Positions 24,421-33,177 of a stretch of 47,601 bases of DNA are shown here, one piece after another (within the stretch, counting starts at the first letter, position 1; the number at the start of each line of letters is the position of its first letter). The notes under the pieces were generated by a model. That model ran no database searches and was not told where the DNA came from. It saw only the letters and a program-made list of their open reading frames with translations. This stretch comes from SAR86 cluster bacterium. Lineage in GTDB: Bacteria > Pseudomonadota > Gammaproteobacteria > Pseudomonadales > Pseudohongiellaceae. A program made the position numbers and the translations under genes. The DNA lies in NCBI GenBank assembly GCA_002402175.1, contig NVVJ01000019.1, positions 1 to 47,601 of the forward strand. Direction: 5' to 3'.

Positions 24421-25932
24421 ATGCTTAACCCCCGCTTAAGTGTTCTTGGCGTATTTCTCTTTATCATTTCTTTTCATGCAGCTGCCCAACAAGGCGGAGG
24501 CGGAAATGGAGGCGGACAAAATATTCAGGCGCTGGGAAATGCTCCTGTTCCCACTGAGAACCCAATTACAGAATCAAAACGCGTATTAGGTAAAATTCTT
24601 TTCTGGGACGAACAATTGTCCAGCGACAATACTGTGGCATGTGGCACTTGTCATAAGCCCGCAGAAGGCGGAGCTGATGCTCGCCTCGCTATTAATCCTG
24701 GCTTTGATGAAATTTTCGGAACCGACGATGATGTGATCGGTTCCCAGGGAATAAAAGCACTGGATGAACATGGCCTTCAGCTAAATGACCCCTTATTCGG
24801 CCATGGCGCCCAGGTGACAGGGCGAGTGGCACCTTCTTTTCTAACTTCGATGTTTGCTGACAGTAATTTTTGGGATGGAAGGGCTGCAGATGAGTTCGTC
24901 GACCCTCTAAACTCAGACAGCGTTGTTATTGCAGAAGGGGGAGCACTTGAAAACCAGGCGCTCGGGCCAATTTTAAGTTCTGTAGAAATGGCACAGGCTG
25001 GTCGCGACTGGCCTGATGTCATCATAAAACTGGAGCAGGTAATTCCATTAACTCTGGCACGTGAAATACCTGCAGACATGGCAGATGCTTTACAGGGTGG
25101 TGCCAACTACCCGAGCTTGTTCGCCGCTGAAGACTTAGGTGAGTTCAACGTAACCGGCAATAACGGTGACCGCGGCAACTTTAAAACCCCTTCGCTGCGA
25201 AATGTCGGCTTACGTCAAGCGCTTATGCATGTTGGCTGGATTACCGACGTAAGTGATGCCATTGATTTCTATAATGCTGGCACTAATGATACCGGTCATA
25301 TTCAATTCACCCAGAATCAATCTGGAATTCCCAATAGCAATCTTGATATTAACCAGATCGATGTATTTGCTGATGACCCTGTTCGCCGCGGACAAATTGT
25401 TGAGTTTCTCAGCAATGGACTAACAGACCCTCGCGTTGCCGCCGAGACTTTTCCGTTTGACAGACCCCTCCTTTCTAGCGAAGGAAAAACCACACAGCTC
25501 ACTTTAAACTCGGAGATCGCCGGCACTACATCTGACAAGTCGGCCACGTCTGCTATTTTTAGTGGCTCTATAATTAGCGGTAATACTTCAAGCTCTGATG
25601 GCATATTTGGTGCAAACGAGATTCTATCAATATCCGCCCAAATTCAACTCGACCCAGACGATCTTGGAAAGAGCGGAAATATTTACTGCGTTATTGTGCT
25701 GAACGGTCAACTATATGCATTGAATAGCAATGGGGCTTACCAGTTTTGGAATGAGAACCTTGACTCACTCCCGGCTATGAGTTCAAAGTCGATTTTAGGC
25801 AGTGTCGAAACAGTTTCAATTATCGAACAGTTTTCGCAGACGCCTGGCAACTTCAATATCTACATCGCCTATGATACGAACGACAGTGTGCTTCGATACA
25901 ACTCCGAACCTATTCAATTTAGTGTTCAGTAG
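24421..25932 (+). CDS. Exported cytochrome c peroxidase-like protein with one haem site and extra C-terminal domain
   Basis: A 503-residue periplasmic protein with a signal peptide ending near HAAAQ. Residues about 45-215 resemble the N-terminal domain of dihaem peroxidases: KILFWDEQLSSDNTVACGTCHKP is the first haem site, NFWDGRAADEFVDPL follows, and SSVEMA agrees. The second CxxCH is absent: sequence passes from YPSLFAAEDLGEFNV directly to the late-domain motif GNFKTPSLRNVGLR. After about residue 345 a beta-rich extension of roughly 150 residues follows, of no recognised family. Classical peroxidase activity needs two haems, so this may be an electron-transfer or MauG-like relic, or it may hold an internal deletion. 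No strong ribosome site. Confidence 0.8.
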   Translation: MLNPRLSVLGVFLFIISFHAAAQQGGGGNGGGQNIQALGNAPVPTENPITESKRVLGKILFWDEQLSSDNTVACGTCHKPAEGGADARLAINPGFDEIFGTDDDVIGSQGIKALDEHGLQLNDPLFGHGAQVTGRVAPSFLTSMFADSNFWDGRAADEFVDPLNSDSVVIAEGGALENQALGPILSSVEMAQAGRDWPDVIIKLEQVIPLTLAREIPADMADALQGGANYPSLFAAEDLGEFNVTGNNGDRGNFKTPSLRNVGLRQALMHVGWITDVSDAIDFYNAGTNDTGHIQFTQNQSGIPNSNLDINQIDVFADDPVRRGQIVEFLSNGLTDPRVAAETFPFDRPLLSSEGKTTQLTLNSEIAGTTSDKSATSAIFSGSIISGNTSSSDGIFGANEILSISAQIQLDPDDLGKSGNIYCVIVLNGQLYALNSNGAYQFWNENLDSLPAMSSKSILGSVETVSIIEQFSQTPGNFNIYIAYDTNDSVLRYNSEPIQFSVQ

Positions 25933-26035
25933 CCATACTCATTTTTCTAAATCTTACTAATTATCCACCCGAGGTAGTCAGTGACACTCGGGCGCGCTAC
26001 TATCAGCTCCCTTAACAAAAACAAGGAGAGTGAGT

Positions 26036-27355
26036 ATGAAGAATACGACCACTATTAAACTCTTGAATAAAGCACTGATTGCCGGAATTTCTCTTAGCCT
26101 TTGTGCTTCTTCAGCGTTTGCTGACTCCTCATGGCCGGCACAAGAAGCGGGTGCCACCGCCGCAGGCTTTACTGAACAGGGAATCAACGCATTAGATGCC
26201 GCTATGGAAAAAATTGTTGCCGACCAGGATGTAGCTGGAATGGTTTGGCTTCTCGCTAAAGATGGCGAAGTAGCAACATTTGAAACAGCAGGATTGAATT
26301 CTATCGATACACAAACCCCTATGGCCATAGATTCGCTTTTTCGTATCTATTCCATGAGCAAGCCGGTTACTGGTGTCGCTCTGATGATGTTACACGAGCA
26401 GGGTCTATGGAATTTCGATGATCCTGTAAGCAAGTTTGTGCCACAACTCGCTAACTTAAGAATATTGAGCAGCTACGACGCCGATGGCAATGTAGAAACC
26501 GTTTCTCCCACTCGAGCGCCCACCATGCGGGAATTACTAAACCACTCAGCCGGTTTTGGCTACGGCTTGAGCGGTGACGATCCGGTTAATAATGCCTTCA
26601 GAGACACAGCCGTACTTGCATCAGACGATCTTGATATGTTGATTGATAAAGTCGCCGACATACCTTTGCTTTTTCAACCCGGTGAACAATGGTCATATTC
26701 TATTGCTGTAGATATTCAAGGCTATATTGTTCAGGAACTGTCGGGGTTAAAATTTGGTGACTTCCTGCAACAGAGAATATTCGAGCCACTGGGAATGTCA
26801 GACACTGGCTTTTATGTAAAAGCGAAAGACGTAAACCGTTTTGCGGAAGTACACAATTGGGACAGCGAAAGAAACCGATTGGTACAAAGACCACATCGAA
26901 CTGATCGCCCCAGCTACCTTGATCCAGAACGACTGGAATCTGGTGGTGGCGGACTAGTATCGTCAACTCACGATTACGCCAGATTTCTACAGATGCTCGT
27001 TAATGAAGGCGAGTTAGACGGCACTAAAATTATCTCTCCTGAATCGGTTCGCATTATGCGCACCAACAGCCTTCGAGATGAACTGAACCTACGTGGAACA
27101 GCCACTAGTGACGGTCAGGCTGGTCAAGGTTTTGGCGTCGACTTCGCCGTAATTTATGATCCAGAGTCAGCCAATTCACCACACAGTCCAGGCACTTATT
27201 ACTGGAGTGGAGCGGCGGGAACATGGTTCTGGGTCGATCCGGTTGAGGACATGTTTCTAATAGGCATGATTCAAGCTCAAGGTCCGCGTCGACCAGGGGC
27301 AGACAATATGCGAAATGTTGCTAGAGACATCATCTATGACAGCATAGTTGACTAG
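26036..27355 (+). CDS. Exported serine hydrolase, beta-lactamase class C/EstB-like
   Basis: A 439-residue protein with a signal peptide (NKALIAGISLSLCASSAFA). The catalytic Ser-x-x-Lys is SMSK in RIYSMSKPVTG (about residues 105-108), and YSI in QWSYSIAVDIQGYIV stands at the usual Tyr position. The late loop HSPGTYYWSGAAGTWFWVDP resembles that of EstB-type esterases rather than penicillinases. Substrate is probably an ester or peptide; resistance should not be assumed. AAGGAG precedes ATG 26,036 by 7 bases, choosing it over GTG 26,030. No neighbour hints at the substrate. Confidence 0.88.
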   Translation: MKNTTTIKLLNKALIAGISLSLCASSAFADSSWPAQEAGATAAGFTEQGINALDAAMEKIVADQDVAGMVWLLAKDGEVATFETAGLNSIDTQTPMAIDSLFRIYSMSKPVTGVALMMLHEQGLWNFDDPVSKFVPQLANLRILSSYDADGNVETVSPTRAPTMRELLNHSAGFGYGLSGDDPVNNAFRDTAVLASDDLDMLIDKVADIPLLFQPGEQWSYSIAVDIQGYIVQELSGLKFGDFLQQRIFEPLGMSDTGFYVKAKDVNRFAEVHNWDSERNRLVQRPHRTDRPSYLDPERLESGGGGLVSSTHDYARFLQMLVNEGELDGTKIISPESVRIMRTNSLRDELNLRGTATSDGQAGQGFGVDFAVIYDPESANSPHSPGTYYWSGAAGTWFWVDPVEDMFLIGMIQAQGPRRPGADNMRNVARDIIYDSIVD

Positions 27356-27484
27356 ACTACAATAACTGGTTGATATTACTTTTGAGCAATATCAACCAGT
27401 TATCTTCTCGATTCAGCTTCTACAAAAAACCCGAAAACTTCAAATACCCTGTCTTAGTAATTCAACTGATTAGTGATGCACCTA

Positions 27485-28132
27485 TTAATCAGGAATCGGT
27501 ACATCCAGAACCTTAGGCACTGAATATCCTCGTTGCACTGCAGGCCTATCCGCAATACGTAAATACCAGTCCTTCAATCGTGGAAATTCATTAAGGTTCA
27601 TTTGTTGAAATTCGTAGCGCGATATCCAGGGCCAGGTCGCGATATCTACTATCGAATATTCTTTGGCTATGTAGTTTCTATCTTGAAGTCGATTTTCAAG
27701 CACCTGATATAAGCGTACATTCTCTTTACGGTATCTTTCTTCTGCGTAGGGAGATTTTCCCGGATTGAATTTTACAAAGTGATGGGTTTGCCCAAGCATC
27801 GGGCCAACATGCCCCACCTGAAACATCAGCCATTCCATTTCGCTCCAGAAGCCTTCGCCCATTGAGCTCATTAATTTCCCGGTCTTATGAGCCAGATACA
27901 TTAATATGGCGCCAGACTCCATCATTTGAACGCCTGTGGAATGATCGACTATTGCAGGAATTTTATTATTGGGGCTAAGAGACATAAACTTTGGCTCATG
28001 TTGATCCCCCTTGGTGATGTCGATCGGAAAAACTCTGTAATCGAGCCCGAGCTCTTCGAGCATAATAGAAACCTTGCGCCCATTTGGCGTGGCCCAAGTG
28101 TAGAGATCAATTATTTGTTCACCTTCTTGCAT
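27485..28132 (-). CDS. Glutathione S-transferase family protein, YfcG/YghU (Nu)-like
   Basis: A 215-residue protein. The N-terminal thioredoxin-like domain includes YTWATPNGRKVSIMLEELGLDY, with the Thr-Pro-Asn-Gly loop typical of Nu-class enzymes that reduce disulfides, then NNKIPAIVDHSTG and MMESGAILMYLA for glutathione binding. The C-terminal helical domain contains IVDIATWPWISRYEFQ. Start at 28,132 follows GGGGAG by 5 bases; GTG 28,138 is the alternative. It is divergent from the unrecognised gene at 28,196. Confidence 0.93.
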   Translation of the reverse strand: MQEGEQIIDLYTWATPNGRKVSIMLEELGLDYRVFPIDITKGDQHEPKFMSLSPNNKIPAIVDHSTGVQMMESGAILMYLAHKTGKLMSSMGEGFWSEMEWLMFQVGHVGPMLGQTHHFVKFNPGKSPYAEERYRKENVRLYQVLENRLQDRNYIAKEYSIVDIATWPWISRYEFQQMNLNEFPRLKDWYLRIADRPAVQRGYSVPKVLDVPIPD

Positions 28133-28195
28133 ATTCACTCCCCATCGACCTAGAATCCATCGACTAAAATCTACTAGAAATTAACGTCTGAAGCC

Positions 28196-28624
28196 ATGGT
28201 CGATGAGCGTACTATTTTACATGTAAAGAGTCTGGCAGAAGTTCCAGGTCATTCGATGACGCGGGACTGGGCATTGCCCGATCGTGAAAACTGCTATCTG
28301 GTGCTATTAGAGATGGCGAAAAAGCACATGCCGGGGCGAAAACCTGTGGCAGTGAATTTGGATGAGATTTGCGCCAAGCCAGGCGACTGGTTTGGTGGCG
28401 ATGACTTCTCTGGTCCGCGATTTGATGCTGCTGACCCCAAATTTCCCGGCATGCTGGTTCGTGATATGCCAAACCCCTGTAATTTGCCATATCGCATGGT
28501 TGATGGCAGGCGTAGGCTGAAAAAGCTGCTCAGTAGAGGCAACAGTGCTGGCTACTATTTCGTTTTTGAGTATCAGGAAGCCGAGCCCTTTATTCTTGAT
28601 TTTATCCTTGAACCAAAGCCCTAG
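28196..28624 (+). CDS. Unrecognised 142-residue protein with a ParB-like segment
   Basis: No confident family. Soluble, no signal peptide. The stretch PYRMVDGRRRLKKLLSRGNSAGYYFVFEY resembles the VDGRRR-L-L-G turn of ParB/Sulfiredoxin-like domains, where such a loop binds nucleotide. MVDERTILHVKSLAEVPGH and PFILDFILEP frame it. Position between a glutathione transferase and a TonB receptor gives no clue. The ribosome site is weak. It is real in my view because the sequence is balanced and ends cleanly, but function is open. Confidence 0.65.
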   Translation: MVDERTILHVKSLAEVPGHSMTRDWALPDRENCYLVLLEMAKKHMPGRKPVAVNLDEICAKPGDWFGGDDFSGPRFDAADPKFPGMLVRDMPNPCNLPYRMVDGRRRLKKLLSRGNSAGYYFVFEYQEAEPFILDFILEPKP

Positions 28625-28929
28625 AATATGTACCTGAGCGGGCTAGTGATTATCTGATGAGCCATTTATTGGAGACCCACTATATTAACGGAAATAATTG
28701 TAATTTCCGTTGATTTCTAGGGCTAAGCGCTCCACTTAACGCAAAAACCGACCCTTTGTTCGATCTGTATTGCAAAGCTGTTTCCATTCGCCATATACTG
28801 CCGCCACGTGCGCAGGTTCGCAATTTTTGTGCTGGAAAAACAAAATTTCAGCTCATTAGGAATTAGCCTTCGCATAAGTTCAAAACCCATAGATATAATT
28901 TACTTATCCTACTAAAAGAGGGACGCATA
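28625..28929. other. Intergenic region before the TonB receptor
   Basis: Contains a perfect inverted repeat AACGGAAAT-AATTGTA-ATTTCCGTT at 28,687-28,711, without a clear T run, which may end the upstream gene. TATAAT at 28,894-28,899 is a candidate -10 box for the TonB receptor, but no good -35 box stands at the right distance. Confidence 0.45.
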
Positions 28930-31900
28930 ATGCGCAGAATTTTCCCTGGTCGACGCAGGGCGATTACACTCGCCGTGCTAGCCGGAATTTCATTTCCTGT
29001 TGCTGCACAAGACTCAAATATAGAAGAAGTCGTGGTTACTGGTTCATACATCAGGGGGTCAGCTATTGATGCTCCATCCCCGGTACAAGTAGTTGATCGT
29101 GACAGTATCGAAGCTCAAGGAGCGGCGGTAATCTGGGACGTCATCAAGAACCTGGAAGTTAACTCCGGTTCTATTACCAACCCTGGATCTGGCGATAACA
29201 GCCAGGTAGAAGGCACAGCTAACGTAAACCTTCGAAACCTGGGCGAAAACTCAACACTCGTTCTTATTAATGGCAAGCGTCAAGTTCCGGCGGCGGCCAA
29301 CACCCGAAGCGGTGGTGAATTCGTTGATTTGAATACTATTCCACTGGTCATGACCGAACGCGTTGAAATTCTCACCGATGGCGGTTCAGCCCTTTATGGC
29401 GCTGACGCGGTAGCCGGTGTGGTTAATATCATCATGCGTACTGACTTTGAAGGACTGGAAATATACGGCGACTTGCAAGGTGTTGAAGCCGCTGGTGACA
29501 GCTTTGATAAAACAGTAAGCGGGATCTGGGGCTGGGGCAGCGCCGATGGCGATACCCATTTGGTATTGTCTGCTGAACGCTTTGAGCGTGACCCTGTTTC
29601 TGTTCGAGATGGCAACTTTTTCGATGCCAACTCTGAATTCCTAGGCACTGTTTCTCAGGCAGGAACTTTGATTTCAAGCCCTGCCTTTGGCGGCAACCTT
29701 AGTCCTGGCTGGCTGAATCAATCTATTATTGATCAGAATGTAGCCGAAGGTGGCGCTAATGACGCGGTATACACCGACCCGGGTTGTTTCACACAGTTGG
29801 ATGCTGACGGCACTCCAGTTCAAATTGGCCGCTTACGTGAAACTCGAGGCGAGCGCTCTGGCACATGCCGCGAAGACAATTCTGAGTGGTCCTATATTTC
29901 TCAGGAAACTGCACGCACCAGTTTTGCAGCAGCGTTTAATCACACTTTTAGTGAAAACGCTGAATTCTATTCTTTCATGAATTATTCCGACTCAAGAACC
30001 ATTCGAGCGGATGATGGCTATAACCAGTCACGTGGACCTACAGTGTTCCTGGCGCCACCAAATGCCTACACACGCAACCCAGCGTTTGGCGGTAATGCAA
30101 TTGGCCAAACTATGGAAATCGGTTTCTTCGCACCTGAAGCTGGCCTGACAAGACCTACGCTTGCCGACATGCCTAATATGCCTTTAGCTGGTGTTAATGG
30201 CGGGCCTAATGTTGCCATGTATCAAGGCTTGAGAGATGGCATTCTTAGAACCGGTGACGACACCAATGAAACCTGGACCAACACTGTTGGCATTCAGGCT
30301 GGTTTTAAAGGTGAGTTTGAAGCATTCGATAGAGTGTTGAACTACGATGTTAGCTACTCTTGGAGTGGCTCTTCTCTGGAACAAACTTATTCGACCTTTG
30401 ACCGTGATCGCTCTGAATTAGCAGCCAATGGATTAGGTGGACCAAACTGTACACCTAATGGCCGACCTGATTTTGACTTCGCTGGCGAGCCAGGTCCTTT
30501 CGGCGGTGCCGTACCACAAGCATGGGATTTCTATGCACCTGGTCTAGTACAGACTTTCTTTCCAGGTTTTGTATTCACAACTCGTGAAAACGTGTCCTAT
30601 GCCTTAACCAGTAATAACCAGGGCCAGGACGGATGCGAATTTTACAATCCTTACCTGAGTCAGTTATCTGATCCAAACCTGGCAAACAGTCAGGAATTAA
30701 TGGACTGGTTACTTATAGAAACCAATGTGCGTGACAAGCGTAATAAATTAGCCGTATTTGATGCTGTTGTATCGGGTGAACTATTCGAGATGAATGGCGG
30801 TACCGCTCAATTTGCCGCTGGCGCACAATATCGTGAGCGCAATGCACATTCCCGCGCTTCCAAGTTGAACTTGCCTGGTCTGCCTAGTCGAATTCTTGAC
30901 TACGATGACAGTGGTGTTCCTAATGAATACCATTATGTAAGTAATAACTTCGATTGTTCAAACTGCGCTTATAACTACGATCATAAGCGAACAACTAGCG
31001 CGATTTTTCTCGAGCTGTCTTTACCGTTCATTGAAAACGTAGAAACGCAGATCGCACTTCGATATGAGGACTATGGAGGACGGATTGGTAGCGAATTGTC
31101 TCCCAAGATAGCCATGAGCTGGAGACCAATGGAAACCTTATTGGTTCGAGGCTCTTTCTCACAATCCTTCCGTGCGCCTAATATTGCTATTATCGAGCAA
31201 GGTCTGGAAGCATCAAGTGTGACTTTTAGAGACCCTATCTCTAATCAGGCGGTACGTGCTGGTTTAGTACCACCTACTAACGCGAATGCGGAATCAGAAT
31301 TCACCTATACCCTGGGTGGACCTGCTCCCAACGTGGGTAATGAGTATGCCGATACATACAATGTTGGCTTCTTATGGACTCCCGATGGTGGGCTTGACGG
31401 TTTAAGCATAGGTGCTGACTTCTGGCGTTTCGAAGTAAGCGACCGGGTATTACCTGAGCCGCCTATCAGAGCACTTCAGCCTGAAATTGCAGCGTTTGTA
31501 ACAGCGTCACAGGATCCAAGCAATTATATCCTGAACGACACTATTCCAGCTGACTCTCCCGTGCCCTATACAGCATGTGACCCTGCTGCTGTTGCCACTC
31601 AGTTTGGTGCGGATTCTCCAGAGCGCTTGAACTGTGTAGTTGACCCTAGAACTTATGTAGTTCCAGGTATTCAGCGTGCGTTTGGTGTTACTACTGCGAA
31701 CCTGATCACAACGACTCTGGGTGCAATTAACGCCGGTACTATTACCGCTGACGGTCTTGATCTGAAGCTAGGCTATAACTGGGACACTGACTACGGTCGT
31801 TTCCGTGCTAGCCTTGACTACACACATGTTCGCCAATACCAGTTGAATGATGTACCTGGTCTGGAACAGGGCTTGCTAGATATCGGTGTAACCGATGCTG

Positions 31901-32304
31901 CAGGCACAACAGGTGACGGCAATATCGTGCGCTCACTGCCTGACAATAAAGGTAATATTACTTTGAGTTGGCAGCGTGATCGTCATGGTTTGACTCTGAT
32001 TAACCGTCATATCGGTTCTTATCGCGACCTTGGTTATCAGACCGCATACGAGAATGGTACTGACTTTGTTCGAGGTTTATTAACCAAGAACATTGAGAAC
32101 TACAACAGCTGGGATATGCAGTATCGTTATGCTCACACATGGGGCAATTCGAATCTGGGTACTACAAACTTCACAATTGGTGTGCTGGATGCATTTAATG
32201 CAGAATTGCCATACCGTGAAGGCAGCAGCTTGAACTTTGACTCCGGTGTTTTTGACGGCCGTGGTCGACGCTTCTACATACGCGCTCTTTGGCAGATTCA
32301 GTAG
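28930..32304 (+). CDS. TonB-dependent outer membrane receptor
   Basis: A 1124-residue outer membrane transporter. A signal peptide ends after SFPVAAQ (about residue 27); IEEVVVTGSYIRGSAIDAPSPVQVVD is the TonB box and plug start. VNLRNLGENSTLVLINGKRQ and GSALYGADAVAGVVNIIM are plug motifs, followed by a long barrel. C-terminal strands end FYIRALWQIQ, with the terminal aromatic-type signature of barrel proteins close by. The substrate cannot be told; several Cys pairs in extracellular loops (for example NNFDCSNCAYNYD) are notable. GAGGGA lies 6 bases before the ATG. A strong terminator follows. Size suggests a large glycan or peptide-type substrate, an inference. Confidence 0.96.
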   Translation: MRRIFPGRRRAITLAVLAGISFPVAAQDSNIEEVVVTGSYIRGSAIDAPSPVQVVDRDSIEAQGAAVIWDVIKNLEVNSGSITNPGSGDNSQVEGTANVNLRNLGENSTLVLINGKRQVPAAANTRSGGEFVDLNTIPLVMTERVEILTDGGSALYGADAVAGVVNIIMRTDFEGLEIYGDLQGVEAAGDSFDKTVSGIWGWGSADGDTHLVLSAERFERDPVSVRDGNFFDANSEFLGTVSQAGTLISSPAFGGNLSPGWLNQSIIDQNVAEGGANDAVYTDPGCFTQLDADGTPVQIGRLRETRGERSGTCREDNSEWSYISQETARTSFAAAFNHTFSENAEFYSFMNYSDSRTIRADDGYNQSRGPTVFLAPPNAYTRNPAFGGNAIGQTMEIGFFAPEAGLTRPTLADMPNMPLAGVNGGPNVAMYQGLRDGILRTGDDTNETWTNTVGIQAGFKGEFEAFDRVLNYDVSYSWSGSSLEQTYSTFDRDRSELAANGLGGPNCTPNGRPDFDFAGEPGPFGGAVPQAWDFYAPGLVQTFFPGFVFTTRENVSYALTSNNQGQDGCEFYNPYLSQLSDPNLANSQELMDWLLIETNVRDKRNKLAVFDAVVSGELFEMNGGTAQFAAGAQYRERNAHSRASKLNLPGLPSRILDYDDSGVPNEYHYVSNNFDCSNCAYNYDHKRTTSAIFLELSLPFIENVETQIALRYEDYGGRIGSELSPKIAMSWRPMETLLVRGSFSQSFRAPNIAIIEQGLEASSVTFRDPISNQAVRAGLVPPTNANAESEFTYTLGGPAPNVGNEYADTYNVGFLWTPDGGLDGLSIGADFWRFEVSDRVLPEPPIRALQPEIAAFVTASQDPSNYILNDTIPADSPVPYTACDPAAVATQFGADSPERLNCVVDPRTYVVPGIQRAFGVTTANLITTTLGAINAGTITADGLDLKLGYNWDTDYGRFRASLDYTHVRQYQLNDVPGLEQGLLDIGVTDAAGTTGDGNIVRSLPDNKGNITLSWQRDRHGLTLINRHIGSYRDLGYQTAYENGTDFVRGLLTKNIENYNSWDMQYRYAHTWGNSNLGTTNFTIGVLDAFNAELPYREGSSLNFDSGVFDGRGRRFYIRALWQIQ

Positions 32305-32350
32305 CCTGTATGGAAAGCACTAACTAGATTTTCTGGTTAGTAAAAAGGAA

Positions 32351-32380
32351 ACGGCGATGAGTAATCATCGCCGTTTTTTT
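32351..32380 (+). terminator. Intrinsic terminator after the TonB receptor
   Basis: ACGGCGATGA and TCATCGCCGT pair perfectly around a GTAA loop and are followed by TTTTTTT. It lies 47 bases after the receptor stop. Confidence 0.95.
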
Positions 32381-32396
32381 ATGAGCAGAAATAACT

Positions 32397-32705
32397 CTAG
32401 ACCAGCCAGATGTAAAGTGCCGCGGATAACATTAATAGTTGATACAGAGGGAAACCCCAGAGGTATTTTTTGTCTCTGGAGTTATCATAAAGCTCTCCGA
32501 ACTCATCCCAGCTTTTTGCCATTAATATTTCCGGGTTTCTATAAAGGAAATACATTGTAAATGCAGAGGATATCCCAACCATCGAAGCGACAAGATCTTG
32601 ATCAAAAAATGTATGATGAATCGCGATTAATAAAGCGAGTGCACACATTCCTATAACGAAACTTGTTGCTAATTTAGTTTTCACTGCTATAGATTCTTCA
32701 TTCAT
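32397..32705 (-). CDS. Small three-helix membrane protein, candidate immunity protein
   Basis: A 102-residue protein with three predicted membrane segments: LATSFVIGMCALALLIAIHH, LVASMVGISSAFTMYFLY, and FPLYQLLMLSAALYIWLV. The segment between helices 2 and 3 is charged (KSWDEFGELYDNSRDKKY). It belongs to no family I recognise. It begins 2 bases after the stop codon of the double-glycine peptide gene, with no own ribosome site, so its translation is probably coupled. Small membrane proteins in this position are usually microcin immunity proteins; that is an inference. Confidence 0.72.
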   Translation of the reverse strand: MNEESIAVKTKLATSFVIGMCALALLIAIHHTFFDQDLVASMVGISSAFTMYFLYRNPEILMAKSWDEFGELYDNSRDKKYLWGFPLYQLLMLSAALYIWLV

Positions 32706-32707
32706 GT

Positions 32708-32923
32708 TTAGGAAAAAGTTTCCATCATTAAGCCAGTTCCGTAGTAGGCAATTCCAAAAGTTGCACCAGCAAAAGCACCTATGGCACCACCTCGAATAGC
32801 ACCGCCTACTGTATTGCTGACAACGCCACCTACAAACGTTCCCATAGCTCCACCATCAGTCGCAAAATCTCCGATAGATCCACCACTAACCTGCTCAATC
32901 TCCATTGCCGTAAGTTCTCTCAT
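32708..32923 (-). CDS. Candidate class II microcin precursor with double-glycine leader
   Basis: A 71-residue peptide. The first 15 residues MRELTAMEIEQVSGG match the double-glycine leader pattern of microcins such as V (leader ending LxxxEL/IxxVSGG); cleavage would leave a 56-residue core. The core has no Cys, 15 glycines, and a hydrophobic glycine-zipper pattern (GGAIRGGAIGAFAGATFG). Such precursors are exported by C39-peptidase ABC transporters, of which none is in the window. A GGAGG site lies about 7 bases before ATG. Two bases downstream is the membrane gene, the likely immunity partner. Killing activity is unproven; a signal or other exported peptide is possible. Confidence 0.8.
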   Translation of the reverse strand: MRELTAMEIEQVSGGSIGDFATDGGAMGTFVGGVVSNTVGGAIRGGAIGAFAGATFGIAYYGTGLMMETFS

Positions 32924-33041
32924 ACCAAGCCTCCAATGCTCATCGTCTAGTTTAAAGTTCTCCCCCGTCTATAAGGGATGTATTAAATCTAGATGAGGAA
33001 TTTTGAAATATCCAATATTCGAGATAATTAACGTAATGCAC

Positions 33042-33057
33042 TGTAACTGTTGTTACA
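33042..33057. promoter_or_regulatory. Candidate operator upstream of the peptide gene
   Basis: TGTAAC-TGTT-GTTACA is a perfect six-base inverted repeat with a 4-base spacer, 119 bases upstream of the microcin-like ATG. It is separated from the thrC terminator at 33,103. It may bind a dimeric regulator; no regulator gene is adjacent. Confidence 0.4.
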
Positions 33058-33087
33058 AAACGGGGACAGTTGACATTCGGTTGACGT

Positions 33088-33124
33088 ACAAATAGAAAAC
33101 AGAGCTGGCATTGCAATGCCAGCT
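33088..33124 (-). terminator. Terminator of the thrC operon
   Basis: Positions 33,103-33,124 form a perfect 22-base palindrome, AGCTGGCATTG and its complement, followed on the minus strand by the T-rich tail CTGTTTTCTATTTG. It lies 54 bases after the thrC stop and isolates that operon from the peptide gene. Confidence 0.75.
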
Positions 33125-33177
33125 CCGCGAAAGGCGGGCCAAATATGGAGTTCAGCTAACTATTACACACAATAGAT

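Noticed and set aside
26036..27355. Beta-lactam resistance enzyme
   Set aside because: The late active-site loop is of esterase type, so a resistance claim is not supported.
33070..33086. TTGAC direct repeat as promoter
   Set aside because: TTGACA and TTGACG are spaced by 11 bases on the plus strand, with no suitable -10 box, and they would point into the 3' end of thrC.
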